Part shown: positions 38,718 through 46,776 of the stretch, piece by piece | Layout: every line of letters starts with the position of its first letter | Numbering within the stretch: position 1 is the stretch's first letter | Source: an uncultured bacterium | GTDB taxonomy: Bacteria; Patescibacteriota; Microgenomatia; UBA1400; PJMF01 | Assembly: GCA_903842795.1 (NCBI GenBank) | Contig: CAIMNJ010000008.1 | Location: forward strand, 1-46,776 | Direction of reading: 5' to 3' | Length of the DNA stretch: 46,776 nucleotides | Position numbers and translations under genes: made by a program | Notes under the pieces: generated by a model | The model's database searches: none | Seen by the model: the letters and a program-made list of their open reading frames with translations, nothing else | Told to the model about the DNA's origin: nothing

Positions 38718-39920
38718 TTAGTAGGTAACTTCAGAATCATTAGCGAGAACAGAAATCCACACCTGACCTCTGGCCAATTCGATACCCTTGGCGCGAACGT
38801 CAACAAATTCTAATTCTGATTCACGATCTTTTTTGGTCCAATTAGCTTCAATTGGAGCCTGACCATGTTTGAAGATTAGAGCTTTGCCACGCCCAGTAGT
38901 GGTATAAAGCATATGCTTCTTCTCATCAATTGGGCCTTTTTCTGTGGTGAAAAGTATAATTACATTTTTAGCAGCCAATTGTTCTTCATTATTTATGTCC
39001 ACATGAGCTTCTCCGCCATTGTTTCTTTTGTAAGAATCAGTAGAAACGTCATAGTTCCACTCAACTGCATACTGGTTATAACCAGTCCAAAAATCATAAG
39101 AGATTTTATTGGTGGAACCAGAAGTTGATTTTTCTGCTTCAAAAGTCCAGCCTTTATAAGCACTTTGCCATGGAGCAGCAGCAATAGTTTTTCTAGAAAC
39201 AACTCTTTGAGGAGTTAGATTGGTCCATTCACGTTCATCAGCAATTTTCCACAAAGCTTCAGTGGTAGTTTCCATAGTGTGCTCAGTGGCAATTTCTTTG
39301 CCAGGTATACGATTGTAATTGCGCACAAAAGTTGGATAACCAACTGAAAATTGATTAATATCATTATTACCTTCCCAACCATAATCACGAATTTGACCAA
39401 GAGCATCAGCTGGACCAGCTACGTTGGCACCTCCAACATGGGTATACATTGGCAAGTTAAAACCAGAAGCCCAATCAATAAAATAAGTTCTAGCAGAACG
39501 GATTGGAGCTAAAGTGAGATTTTGATATTGGGCACCACAGTAAAACAAGGCGCCAAAACGAGTTACTCCTCCTTCAGCCACTGCTTCAAAAACTACATCG
39601 GCACGGCTTAAGCCGGCCTGTGGACGAGAGTCTGGAGTATTTTCAATCATCACAAAGAGTGGGCGACGTTTCTCCCAAGCATTCTTTTCTGTGATAGTGT
39701 AATACATGCCATTTAATGGACAAGCTTGATCTCTTGGTTCATTTGGATCAAGAGTTAATAAACTTCCAAGTAAAGTTTGTTCTGGATCATTCGAGGTGGT
39801 AGCAGAATTTGAATTATTAGTAGCCAAAGAATCTTTAGAAAAATAAGAAAATGCACCGAAAGAAAGACCAGCGCTAACAATATATAAAATTAGGGCAACT
39901 ACTAAATTTTTCTTTGGCAT
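38718..39920 (-). CDS. DUF3048 (YerB-like) domain-containing membrane-anchored protein
   Basis: 'RRPLFVMIENTPDSRPQAGLSRADVVFEAVAEGGVTRFGALFY', 'IRSARTYFIDWAS'. Confidence 0.9.
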   Translation of the reverse strand: MPKKNLVVALILYIVSAGLSFGAFSYFSKDSLATNNSNSATTSNDPEQTLLGSLLTLDPNEPRDQACPLNGMYYTITEKNAWEKRRPLFVMIENTPDSRPQAGLSRADVVFEAVAEGGVTRFGALFYCGAQYQNLTLAPIRSARTYFIDWASGFNLPMYTHVGGANVAGPADALGQIRDYGWEGNNDINQFSVGYPTFVRNYNRIPGKEIATEHTMETTTEALWKIADEREWTNLTPQRVVSRKTIAAAPWQSAYKGWTFEAEKSTSGSTNKISYDFWTGYNQYAVEWNYDVSTDSYKRNNGGEAHVDINNEEQLAAKNVIILFTTEKGPIDEKKHMLYTTTGRGKALIFKHGQAPIEANWTKKDRESELEFVDVRAKGIELARGQVWISVLANDSEVTY

Positions 39921-39951
39921 TAAAATCCTTTCTGCAATCTAAAATCAATTC

Positions 39952-40221
39952 TCAAGTATATAATAAAGAAATTGTTAACAGAATAAGTAAAATAAAAAAT
40001 ACGACCAAAATTGTTTTGCGCAAATCATTAAAAATTAATTTTGGATCATAAGCAAAAATATCTTCTAAATAGCTCTTATTTTCATTTGCAGTTTTTTGAG
40101 TTTGAGATTTGACTTTTAAAATTACTTCAGATGATTTCTCATTTGAGTCTAATTTAGTCAGATTAACTCTATGATGAGCTTTTGCACGAATCTTGTCTTT
40201 TTTGCTGCGTTTTTTTGCCAT
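39952..40221 (-). CDS. Small basic membrane protein, hypothetical
   Basis: 89 aa with Lys/Arg-rich N-terminus and C-terminal TM. Confidence 0.55.
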   Translation of the reverse strand: MAKKRSKKDKIRAKAHHRVNLTKLDSNEKSSEVILKVKSQTQKTANENKSYLEDIFAYDPKLIFNDLRKTILVVFFILLILLTISLLYT

Positions 40222-40229
40222 AAATTGAT

Positions 40230-41339
40230 TTATTTCAAAATATTTCTAATATCATTAAAAGAAACAACAATCATCAAAGCAAGTAAAGAGACATATCCAA
40301 TAAGATTAAGATAATAAGCAATTTTATCAATTTTTTTGCGTTTAAAAAATTTTTCCATAATAACCAGAACTGCTCTACCACCATCTAAAGCTGGAATAGG
40401 CAATAAGTTCATAATTCCAAGGTTGATGGAAAGCAGTGCAGCAAAATTAACAATACTCAAAAAACCACCATCAAAAAAACCATAGGTATTGGCTTGATCT
40501 ACTATGCCAATTGGACCAGCCACATTTTGACTTACTCCTTTGCCGGCAAATAGATCAGTAACAAGCTGACCAAGCGATTGAATAATCAAAAGACCAAGCT
40601 CAAAAGATTGCTTAAAAGCATGAAAAATAGTAGCAAAGGGCATGACATACCAAGGATATGTTTTAAAAATAGCCTCAGTAAAAGTTATCCCCATCGTTCC
40701 CTCGCCACTTGGTGTTTCTGCCGTAGTTCTCAAGTAAATAGCATTTTCTTGATACTCTTTTGGGCAAATTTCTTGATTACAAGCCAAAGTGGTTCGAACT
40801 ATCACCGTCTCTCCTAAATGCTCTGAAACCAATTTCTTAACAGCAGCTATACTATTTACTTCCACCCATTGTTCATTAACTTTGAAAGCCAAAATATTGG
40901 TATTGCTAGATAAATTTGCCCTGATTGCAGGAGAATTTTCTGCCAAAGATTGAATTCTGACTTGATTATTCAGCGCTGTTGGAATGCCCAATTTATAAAA
41001 AACAAATGCAAAAGCCAAGATGCCAAAAATAAAATTAAAAAAGACTCCTGCCAAAATAACATGCAATCTCGCCTTAATCGATTTTTCATAAAAAGAATCA
41101 GGAGAAGAAGCATTGTCATCAGGACCATTTTCTCCTTCCATTTGCACAAAGCCTCCAAAAGGAATCAAATTTAAAGAAAAAATAGTATCCTGCCACTTAA
41201 AAAGCTTTAAAACTCTTGGAGGATAACCCAAACCAAATTCATTGACTTTGATACCGTATTTTTTGGCTGATAAGAAATGACCAGCTTCATGAATAATCAC
41301 TAAAACAGACAAAATAATAATAAAAATCAAAGCTGCCAT
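40230..41339 (-). CDS. Site-2 protease, M50 family (RseP-like) with PDZ
   Basis: 'VIIHEAGHFLSAKKYGIKVNEFGLGYPPR', 'NLLPIPALDGGRA'. Confidence 0.94.
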   Translation of the reverse strand: MAALIFIIILSVLVIIHEAGHFLSAKKYGIKVNEFGLGYPPRVLKLFKWQDTIFSLNLIPFGGFVQMEGENGPDDNASSPDSFYEKSIKARLHVILAGVFFNFIFGILAFAFVFYKLGIPTALNNQVRIQSLAENSPAIRANLSSNTNILAFKVNEQWVEVNSIAAVKKLVSEHLGETVIVRTTLACNQEICPKEYQENAIYLRTTAETPSGEGTMGITFTEAIFKTYPWYVMPFATIFHAFKQSFELGLLIIQSLGQLVTDLFAGKGVSQNVAGPIGIVDQANTYGFFDGGFLSIVNFAALLSINLGIMNLLPIPALDGGRAVLVIMEKFFKRKKIDKIAYYLNLIGYVSLLALMIVVSFNDIRNILK

Positions 41340-41348
41340 AAAATTAAT

Positions 41349-41903
41349 TTAAATACTCAAAAGATCTTGTTCTTTTTTCTTAGCGATTTCTTCAAGTTTG
41401 ATAGTATATTCTTTAACAGTATTATCCAGCTCTTCCACTTCTGCTTTGATATCATCCTCGCTAACTCCAGCAGTCCCCTCTTGTTTTTCTATATCTTTTC
41501 GCACATCAGATCGAATACTACGCAACATTACCTTTGCCTCCTCCTCTTTTTGATGCAAAATCTTGACCATTTCTTGACGTCTTTCTTGAGTCAAAGCTGG
41601 CACAGCGATTCTAATAATGTCGCCATCAACAATTGGATTTAGATTGAGCTGAGCTACCTGAACACCTTTTTCTATAGCCGCTAAAAGACTTTTATCCCAT
41701 GGTTTAATCACCAAAAGCTGTGTGTCTGGCGTAGAAATAGAAGCCACCTCATGAATAGCCATTCTTGAACCATAAGCTTCCACAAAAACACCATCTAGTA
41801 GTTGCGCGCTGGCTCTGCCAGTGCGCAAAGTAGCAAAGCCATCCTGAGCGAAGCTTAAGGTTTTTTCAAATTTATCCTGATATGAAGATTTATAAATTGG
41901 CAT
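41349..41903 (-). CDS. frr: Ribosome recycling factor
   Basis: 'LRTGRASAQLLDGVFVEAYG', 'IRIAVPALTQERRQEMVK', 'IRSDVRKDIEKQE'. Confidence 0.96.
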   Translation of the reverse strand: MPIYKSSYQDKFEKTLSFAQDGFATLRTGRASAQLLDGVFVEAYGSRMAIHEVASISTPDTQLLVIKPWDKSLLAAIEKGVQVAQLNLNPIVDGDIIRIAVPALTQERRQEMVKILHQKEEEAKVMLRSIRSDVRKDIEKQEGTAGVSEDDIKAEVEELDNTVKEYTIKLEEIAKKKEQDLLSI

Positions 41904-41920
41904 AATAGTTAGCGAGCATT

Positions 41921-42280
41921 CTAATTGATATTAAACTCCAAATCAACCTCTGGAAAAGGTAAACTTTGCTTGGTGGGATCATGATCTTTAAGATCTTCTC
42001 TTAGATCAGAAACACGCTGATTAAGTGGATCCAATTTAACATTTTCAACGCCAGAATCAGGGACTACTGTTTTCTCTGGCTTTTTTCTAAAAACCATACC
42101 CAAAATAAAAATCAGCAAAAAGAAAAACAAAAGAAACATTAAAATATAAAAAGGTCGTAAACTTTTATTTTTTCTAAAATCTTTAAAATTAAAAATTCCA
42201 GAAGATTTGTTTTCAAAAAAAACAGCCTGGTCAACAAACTCTGTTTGATTGGTTGAAGATATTTCGTTGCGCCCTGACAT
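41921..42280 (-). CDS. Single-TM hypothetical protein
   Basis: 119 aa, central TM. Confidence 0.5.
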   Translation of the reverse strand: MSGRNEISSTNQTEFVDQAVFFENKSSGIFNFKDFRKNKSLRPFYILMFLLFFFLLIFILGMVFRKKPEKTVVPDSGVENVKLDPLNQRVSDLREDLKDHDPTKQSLPFPEVDLEFNIN

Positions 42281-42283
42281 AAT

Positions 42284-43117
42284 TTAAATACTTAATAACT
42301 CATTTAAATAAGAAATAGATTGTGACAAATTAACGTAAATTGGATTAAGAGTACGTGGAAGATCATCATAAAACTTAGCTAAATACCAATTGCTACCATC
42401 ACCTCTATTAAGAATGTCCACCCAAAAAGCATCTAACTTAAGTTTGGCTGACTCCAAGCTACGATTGGTTTCAAAACTTGCGCGGTCGATTTCTGGCAAA
42501 CTTAAAGTACCTTTTTCTGCCAAATAAGTATCAATATCTTTCTTAATAACCAAAGCCTTGTCATGAATCATTTGCAAATTACCAACAGATAATAGAACCA
42601 GAACCTCATTGGCTAATTTACCAATATTTTTTTGATCATTGGTGAAGGTCGCTAAAGCTCCAATAACCTGATCACGATCATTGAGAGTATTGAGATTGGC
42701 TTGGTGATTTTTAATATAATTAATAGTTGCTTCTAGTCTGGTCAGATATTCTGTTTTCAAAGCCAATTCAATTCCTTCAGTGGCTACCAAATTTAGACGC
42801 AATAAATCTAAATAGCTAATCAAAACCTCATCTCGACTTAAACCTAATTTTTTACCTTTTTGAGTCAGATCTTCAATCGAAACCAAAGTTTGTAATTGCT
42901 GATATTGGTCATAAGCAATGCGATAAAGCTTATCTTGATATAAGTAATTCTCTAATTGAGATTGATAGATTGATTTGACCGTAACAATTTCTTGATCCAA
43001 ACGCTCTCTTTCCCAAATCATGTCTGTCTTTAGATTGGCAGCTTCTTGAGCATGAACAATTGGCACCAACACAAAAAACATTAAGAAAAAAAGAACCAAT
43101 TTCTTCATAGAAATCAT
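42284..43117 (-). CDS. Secreted helical hypothetical protein
   Basis: Signal peptide MKKLVLFFLMFFVLVPIVHAQ; long helical body. Confidence 0.6.
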   Translation of the reverse strand: MISMKKLVLFFLMFFVLVPIVHAQEAANLKTDMIWERERLDQEIVTVKSIYQSQLENYLYQDKLYRIAYDQYQQLQTLVSIEDLTQKGKKLGLSRDEVLISYLDLLRLNLVATEGIELALKTEYLTRLEATINYIKNHQANLNTLNDRDQVIGALATFTNDQKNIGKLANEVLVLLSVGNLQMIHDKALVIKKDIDTYLAEKGTLSLPEIDRASFETNRSLESAKLKLDAFWVDILNRGDGSNWYLAKFYDDLPRTLNPIYVNLSQSISYLNELLSI

Positions 43118-43118
43118 T

Positions 43119-43865
43119 TTACAGTGAGCGTGCTTCTTTGGCTAGATGTCTATCCCTCGCAAAAGAAATAGCCTCATGCATCGATTCAAAAGTTCCAGTA
43201 TCAAACCATTTACCTTCCACAAAAGCAACATCCAAGCTGCCTTCTTTGAGATAAAGATTGTTAACATCAGTAATTTCTAGTTCACCACGGTCAGAAAATT
43301 TTAAAGCCTTAACCTTATCAACTACTGTGGAGTCATAAATATAAAGGCCAGTTACTGAATAATTTGATTTGGGGACTTTGGGTTTTTCTTCGATAGAAAT
43401 GGCCTTATTATTAGCGTCAAATTCAACCACACCAAAACGTTGTGGATCAGTTACTTTTTTAGCAAAAATACGACCACCACTCTTAAAAGTCTTAATCGCC
43501 TCTGAAAAATCATCTTCGTAAAGATTATCACCCAGAATCAAGGTTACATTATCTTGATCAATAAAGTCCTCACCAATCATAAAGGCTTGAGCAATTCCTT
43601 CTGGCTTGTCCTGAATTTCGTAAGTGAAATGACAACCATACTCACGACCACTACCAAGACATTTCAAAAAATCACCAGCATGATCTGGAGCAACAATTAT
43701 CAAAATATCTCGAATTCCTGCTTTGATCAAAGTCTCAAGAGGATACTGAATCATTGGCTTGTTATAAACTGGCAAAAGCTGCTTGCTCGTTACTTTAGTC
43801 AGAGGATAAAGACGAGTGCCCGCTCCACCAGCCAAAATTATGCCTTTCATTTGTTTATCTGCCAT
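43119..43865 (-). CDS. rfbA: Glucose-1-phosphate thymidylyltransferase (RmlA-like)
   Basis: 'MKGIILAGGAGTRLYPLTKVTSKQLLPVYNKPMIQYPLETL', 'ILGDNLYEDDF', 'WFDTGTFESMHEA'. Confidence 0.9.
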   Translation of the reverse strand: MADKQMKGIILAGGAGTRLYPLTKVTSKQLLPVYNKPMIQYPLETLIKAGIRDILIIVAPDHAGDFLKCLGSGREYGCHFTYEIQDKPEGIAQAFMIGEDFIDQDNVTLILGDNLYEDDFSEAIKTFKSGGRIFAKKVTDPQRFGVVEFDANNKAISIEEKPKVPKSNYSVTGLYIYDSTVVDKVKALKFSDRGELEITDVNNLYLKEGSLDVAFVEGKWFDTGTFESMHEAISFARDRHLAKEARSL

Positions 43866-43926
43866 ATAACCTTTCTTTTTGACCAATCAAGGCTAACACG
43901 AGCCCTTTTTAAAAGCAAGCTAAAAC

Positions 43927-44184
43927 TTATAAAGTGATCAAAACTATAATTAAGACCGCTAACATCGAAATCGACAAATACTCAAAAACAATTTCGCTAT
44001 TAATCGTTTTACTCTTGGTGTGAGTGATCACTCCCCACAAAAAATATAAACTGCCGAAACCAGCAGCAATATATCTTTGCATTTGTCTATCTGGCCAAGC
44101 TTTCATAAAAAATAATACAAAAGCAGCTAATAAAACAAGCAAAAACAAATAAGCTAAATGGTTTTTTTTGAGAATATTTCTCAT
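43927..44184 (-). CDS. Small membrane protein, hypothetical
   Basis: 85 aa, three hydrophobic segments; ATGA overlap with the upstream gene. Confidence 0.5.
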   Translation of the reverse strand: MRNILKKNHLAYLFLLVLLAAFVLFFMKAWPDRQMQRYIAAGFGSLYFLWGVITHTKSKTINSEIVFEYLSISMLAVLIIVLITL

Positions 44185-45098
44185 GGCAAAACCGCTCCCC
44201 CCTTAAATAAAACTAATAAAAAGGCTACTGTTACAAAAAGAGCCACATGAGCAAAATTTTGTCCAACCAAACGTTCATATTTCTTATTGGAAGCAACCAA
44301 CGAATCGTAAACCAAAGTCAAAATAATCATCAAAACCACCAATAAGAAAAATGTTCTGGTTAAGTTGAGTGGCGAAAAAACGAGCTCATTAGCATTGGTA
44401 GTTCTCTCACCAGCCACCAAATCATTAGCTTGATAGTTTGGCTCGGCTGCCTTAGGCAACCTAAACTCTTCACCTCCAGTATTTTTCATGGTCACCGAAA
44501 GTGGCACGGCAAAAAGCTGAACCACCAAAGTAGTATTAAAACCCTTAAGATTGCCATCTACTACTGCTAAACCCATTTGAGCAAAATCTTTATTCATGAT
44601 GTTTTCACGATGAGTGGGAGAAGCCATCCAAGCAGCTACAACTTCGTCACTATTATTAAAATCTCTAGCCAAATTTTCACCGGCATATTTGTAGACATAT
44701 TTGGCTTCTTTAATAAAATCCCAAGCTTGCTTACCATCCGGCGCCACGTGAGCCCAATATTGATCATTAAACATATCTTGAGCCTTAGCTAAAGCAGCTT
44801 GGTTAAGCTCTTTGTTGATGACTAATGGCGGCAAGTTGGCCTTTGTACGCTCTTGATTGACTTCTGTTAATAAACTATTGACGCTAATATTCGAACTAAA
44901 ACCAAGAACACGATCAGCGAAATCAGGAAAAAAGCGAATAGCATTAAATAATGAAAAAATAGCCAAAAGCACAAAACTCAAAACCAAAAGAGATTGTGGG
45001 TGTAAGAGTTTGGAGCGATATCTATTTGAGGCCTGTGGCCTAAACAAATGATTAACCTTGAACCAAAAGCTAGCGCTGGCTTTTTTTCTTTTTGCCAT
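44181..45098 (-). CDS. CAP (SCP/PR-1) domain membrane protein
   Basis: 'LLTEVNQERTKANLPPLVINKELNQAALAKAQDM', 'YAGENLARDF', 'WMASPTHRENIMNKDFAQMGLA'. Confidence 0.92.
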   Translation of the reverse strand: MAKRKKASASFWFKVNHLFRPQASNRYRSKLLHPQSLLVLSFVLLAIFSLFNAIRFFPDFADRVLGFSSNISVNSLLTEVNQERTKANLPPLVINKELNQAALAKAQDMFNDQYWAHVAPDGKQAWDFIKEAKYVYKYAGENLARDFNNSDEVVAAWMASPTHRENIMNKDFAQMGLAVVDGNLKGFNTTLVVQLFAVPLSVTMKNTGGEEFRLPKAAEPNYQANDLVAGERTTNANELVFSPLNLTRTFFLLVVLMIILTLVYDSLVASNKKYERLVGQNFAHVALFVTVAFLLVLFKGGAVLP

Positions 45099-45642
45099 GA
45101 ATAAATTTCATTATGACAAAAAAGCTAAAAGCGCACAAGGTCAGGGCTAAATAAATCAAGCCTGATGCGTTGGTTTTGCTAGCTCCCAAAACAACACCTG
45201 TCGACATGGCGGCAACTTGACTAGAATCTTTGATTTGAATGACTTGATTTTCTTGACAATGAAAATTAAGTAACAAATCAAAATTAGCTTGGATTTTTTG
45301 ATTTTCAAACGCCAAATTTAAAAAATTAAAATCAAAAAAATACTTTTTTACTGAATTAGCATTAATAAAACCTAAATTATTTTTTTGCTGTAGAAATTTT
45401 TTGAGACCACCTTCAAAAAGTAATTTTTCTCCATCTCCAAGAGCAAGATTATTCATGTTTAATAAATCATTTGCTATTAAATTTTTAATTTCTAAAATAA
45501 ATTCGCAATTTTGAGAACTATGATTATTAATTTCCAAAACAAATTGTTGTTCGAAAGGATTATTTACTTCAAAACTCTTAGCGGCAGAAATGATTTCACA
45601 AGCTTGATTTTTGGAAAAACAATCTAATTTGATTTCTTTCAT
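45070..45642 (-). CDS. Hypothetical protein with C-terminal TM and KKKK tail
   Basis: C-terminus 'SKTNASGLIYLALTLCAFSFFVIMKFIHGKKKKSQR'. Confidence 0.5.
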   Translation of the reverse strand: MKEIKLDCFSKNQACEIISAAKSFEVNNPFEQQFVLEINNHSSQNCEFILEIKNLIANDLLNMNNLALGDGEKLLFEGGLKKFLQQKNNLGFINANSVKKYFFDFNFLNLAFENQKIQANFDLLLNFHCQENQVIQIKDSSQVAAMSTGVVLGASKTNASGLIYLALTLCAFSFFVIMKFIHGKKKKSQR

Positions 45643-46499
45643 AAAGATTCCACTTCGATTATTGAACTAATTGCAAACTGATCACCATTGCCAGAAGCAA
45701 CATTAATCATTCCAGCGCAGGGAAATTCTGCTAAGTGAAAAATCAAATCACCTTTTTGATTGCTGTTAAAATTACTAAAATCAAAATTTGACCAAAGAAA
45801 ATCATCGGTTCTAATCAACTGAACTTTATTAAGAAGTTTTTGGTTTTCATCAGTGCAAATTAAAAAATACGAGTCAGTTTTTTTGACTTCTTCATTAAGT
45901 GAAAAAATTAAAGTCAGAGACTGATCAGACTCTCTAATCAAATTAACATCTTTGATTTTGGCATTTGAAACTGTTGGGGGATTTGTGAAATTTTCTAAAT
46001 AAGTCAAATTATTCACCTGCAATTTAAAATCCTGTACATAATTATTTTGATAAAAAATCGGCAGACGCTCAAGATATAGAGGGTTTAAACTCTCTATATC
46101 AAGTTCTATGTGATGCAGCATGCTATCAGCCGTAGAAGCATTAGCACTAAAAACTACCTGCTGTTCAAAGGCCACAATAAATAAAGGCAAATCTTCTGGC
46201 AAAGTTTGCGTAGCCTCTAACTTGTAATCAAAAGCAAGAATTTTCTTTTTAATCATGGTAGTTGGAGTTGGAGTTGGAGGTGAAGGTGGAATTGGAGATG
46301 GAGTTAGAGTTAAAGTTGGAGAAAAAACAACTACTGGCTGAATAAATGTTGGCGAAGGCACTTCAATTTTCTTAAAAAAATCCAAATAAATAAAATTACC
46401 AGACAAATTAAATTGATATTCAAACTCTGTCGCCCAAACTTTTGGAATAAAAAATAAGAATTGCAGCACAAGCAAAATAAAAATCATTAAAGCCATCAT
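45639..46499 (-). CDS. Secreted hypothetical protein with Thr/Pro-rich linker
   Basis: N-terminal hydrophobic signal; 'TLTLTPSPIPPSPPTPTPTT' linker; ATGA-type overlap with the next gene. Confidence 0.6.
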   Translation of the reverse strand: MMALMIFILLVLQFLFFIPKVWATEFEYQFNLSGNFIYLDFFKKIEVPSPTFIQPVVVFSPTLTLTPSPIPPSPPTPTPTTMIKKKILAFDYKLEATQTLPEDLPLFIVAFEQQVVFSANASTADSMLHHIELDIESLNPLYLERLPIFYQNNYVQDFKLQVNNLTYLENFTNPPTVSNAKIKDVNLIRESDQSLTLIFSLNEEVKKTDSYFLICTDENQKLLNKVQLIRTDDFLWSNFDFSNFNSNQKGDLIFHLAEFPCAGMINVASGNGDQFAISSIIEVESL

Positions 46500-46569
46500 T
46501 ACAGCCCAAGTTTACAAAAAGTGTAACGTTTACAAAACTAAAGCAAATTTGGTATAATCTCTGGACCAA

Positions 46570-46641
46570 GGCCCTATCGTCTAGCGGTTAGGACATCGGG
46601 TTCTCATCCCGATAACTGGGGTTCGATTCCCCATGGGGTCA
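46570..46641 (+). tRNA. tRNA-Glu (anticodon CTC)
   Basis: GGCCCTA...TGGGGTC acceptor, TCGGG-TTCTCAT-CCCGA anticodon arm, TGGGG-TTCGATT-CCCCA T-arm. Confidence 0.95.
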
Positions 46642-46645
46642 CAAG

Positions 46646-46675
46646 AAAAAAGCGCGATTTGTTCGCGCTTTTTGT
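46646..46675. terminator. Intrinsic terminator after tRNA-Glu
   Basis: AAAAAGCGCG-ATTTGTT-CGCGCTTTTT. Confidence 0.88.
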
Positions 46676-46684
46676 GTAAAAACC

Positions 46685-46776
46685 TTATTTCAAAATTTCT
46701 TTTGGACAAAGTGGCGAAACAGCCATATTAAGCGATAACTTCACTGCTGGACAACCACCTTGACAAGCATGTACAA
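46685..46776 (-). CDS. Partial CDS, C-terminal end only (runs off the window)
   Basis: Minus-strand frame reads ...VHACQGGCPAVKLSLNMAVSPLCPKEILK*. Confidence 0.4.
   Translation of the reverse strand, partial: VHACQGGCPAVKLSLNMAVSPLCPKEILK

Noticed and set aside
43899-43917. AAGGCT...AGCCCTTTTT hairpin as a terminator
   Set aside because: Imperfect stem; the T-run lies on the plus strand where no upstream plus-strand gene exists.
43554-43937. 127-aa plus-strand ORF
   Set aside because: Antisense to the clear RmlA gene.

Overview
The window is 46.8 kb of AT-rich, very compact bacterial chromosome. I infer Patescibacteria/CPR (possibly Microgenomates-like) from gene content and style; this was not tested. 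Contents: (i) ~0-15.4 kb surface-glycan locus: Wzx-like flippase, LCP protein, RmlB/RmlD, UDP-Glc dehydrogenase, Gmd plus a Rmd-like reductase, GT2 and several GT39-like membrane enzymes, with TrmD. (ii) ~15.4-19.3 kb very AT-rich signalling locus: degenerate HATPase-like ORF, OmpR-type response regulator with Glu at the phospho-Asp position, tRNA-Gln, an ORF of unknown function, a histidine kinase and a wHTH-nucleotidyltransferase. (iii) ~19-34 kb core genes: exonuclease III, CoaD-CoaE fusion, ADP-forming acetyl-CoA synthetase, PflA/PflB, PrmC, DsbA-like, RecJ, CCA transferase, SecF. (iv) ~34-46.7 kb envelope/core genes: SecD, sortase plus PKD substrate, DUF3048, site-2 protease, RRF, RmlA, CAP-domain protein, tRNA-Glu. 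The strongest unexpected signal is a short cobalamin (B12) riboswitch aptamer on the minus strand (17425-17504). It is followed by a mutually exclusive antiterminator/terminator pair and lies directly upstream of the unknown ORF 16611-17282, in the intergenic gap beside the kinase/regulator genes. I saw no CRISPR array, transposase or rRNA.
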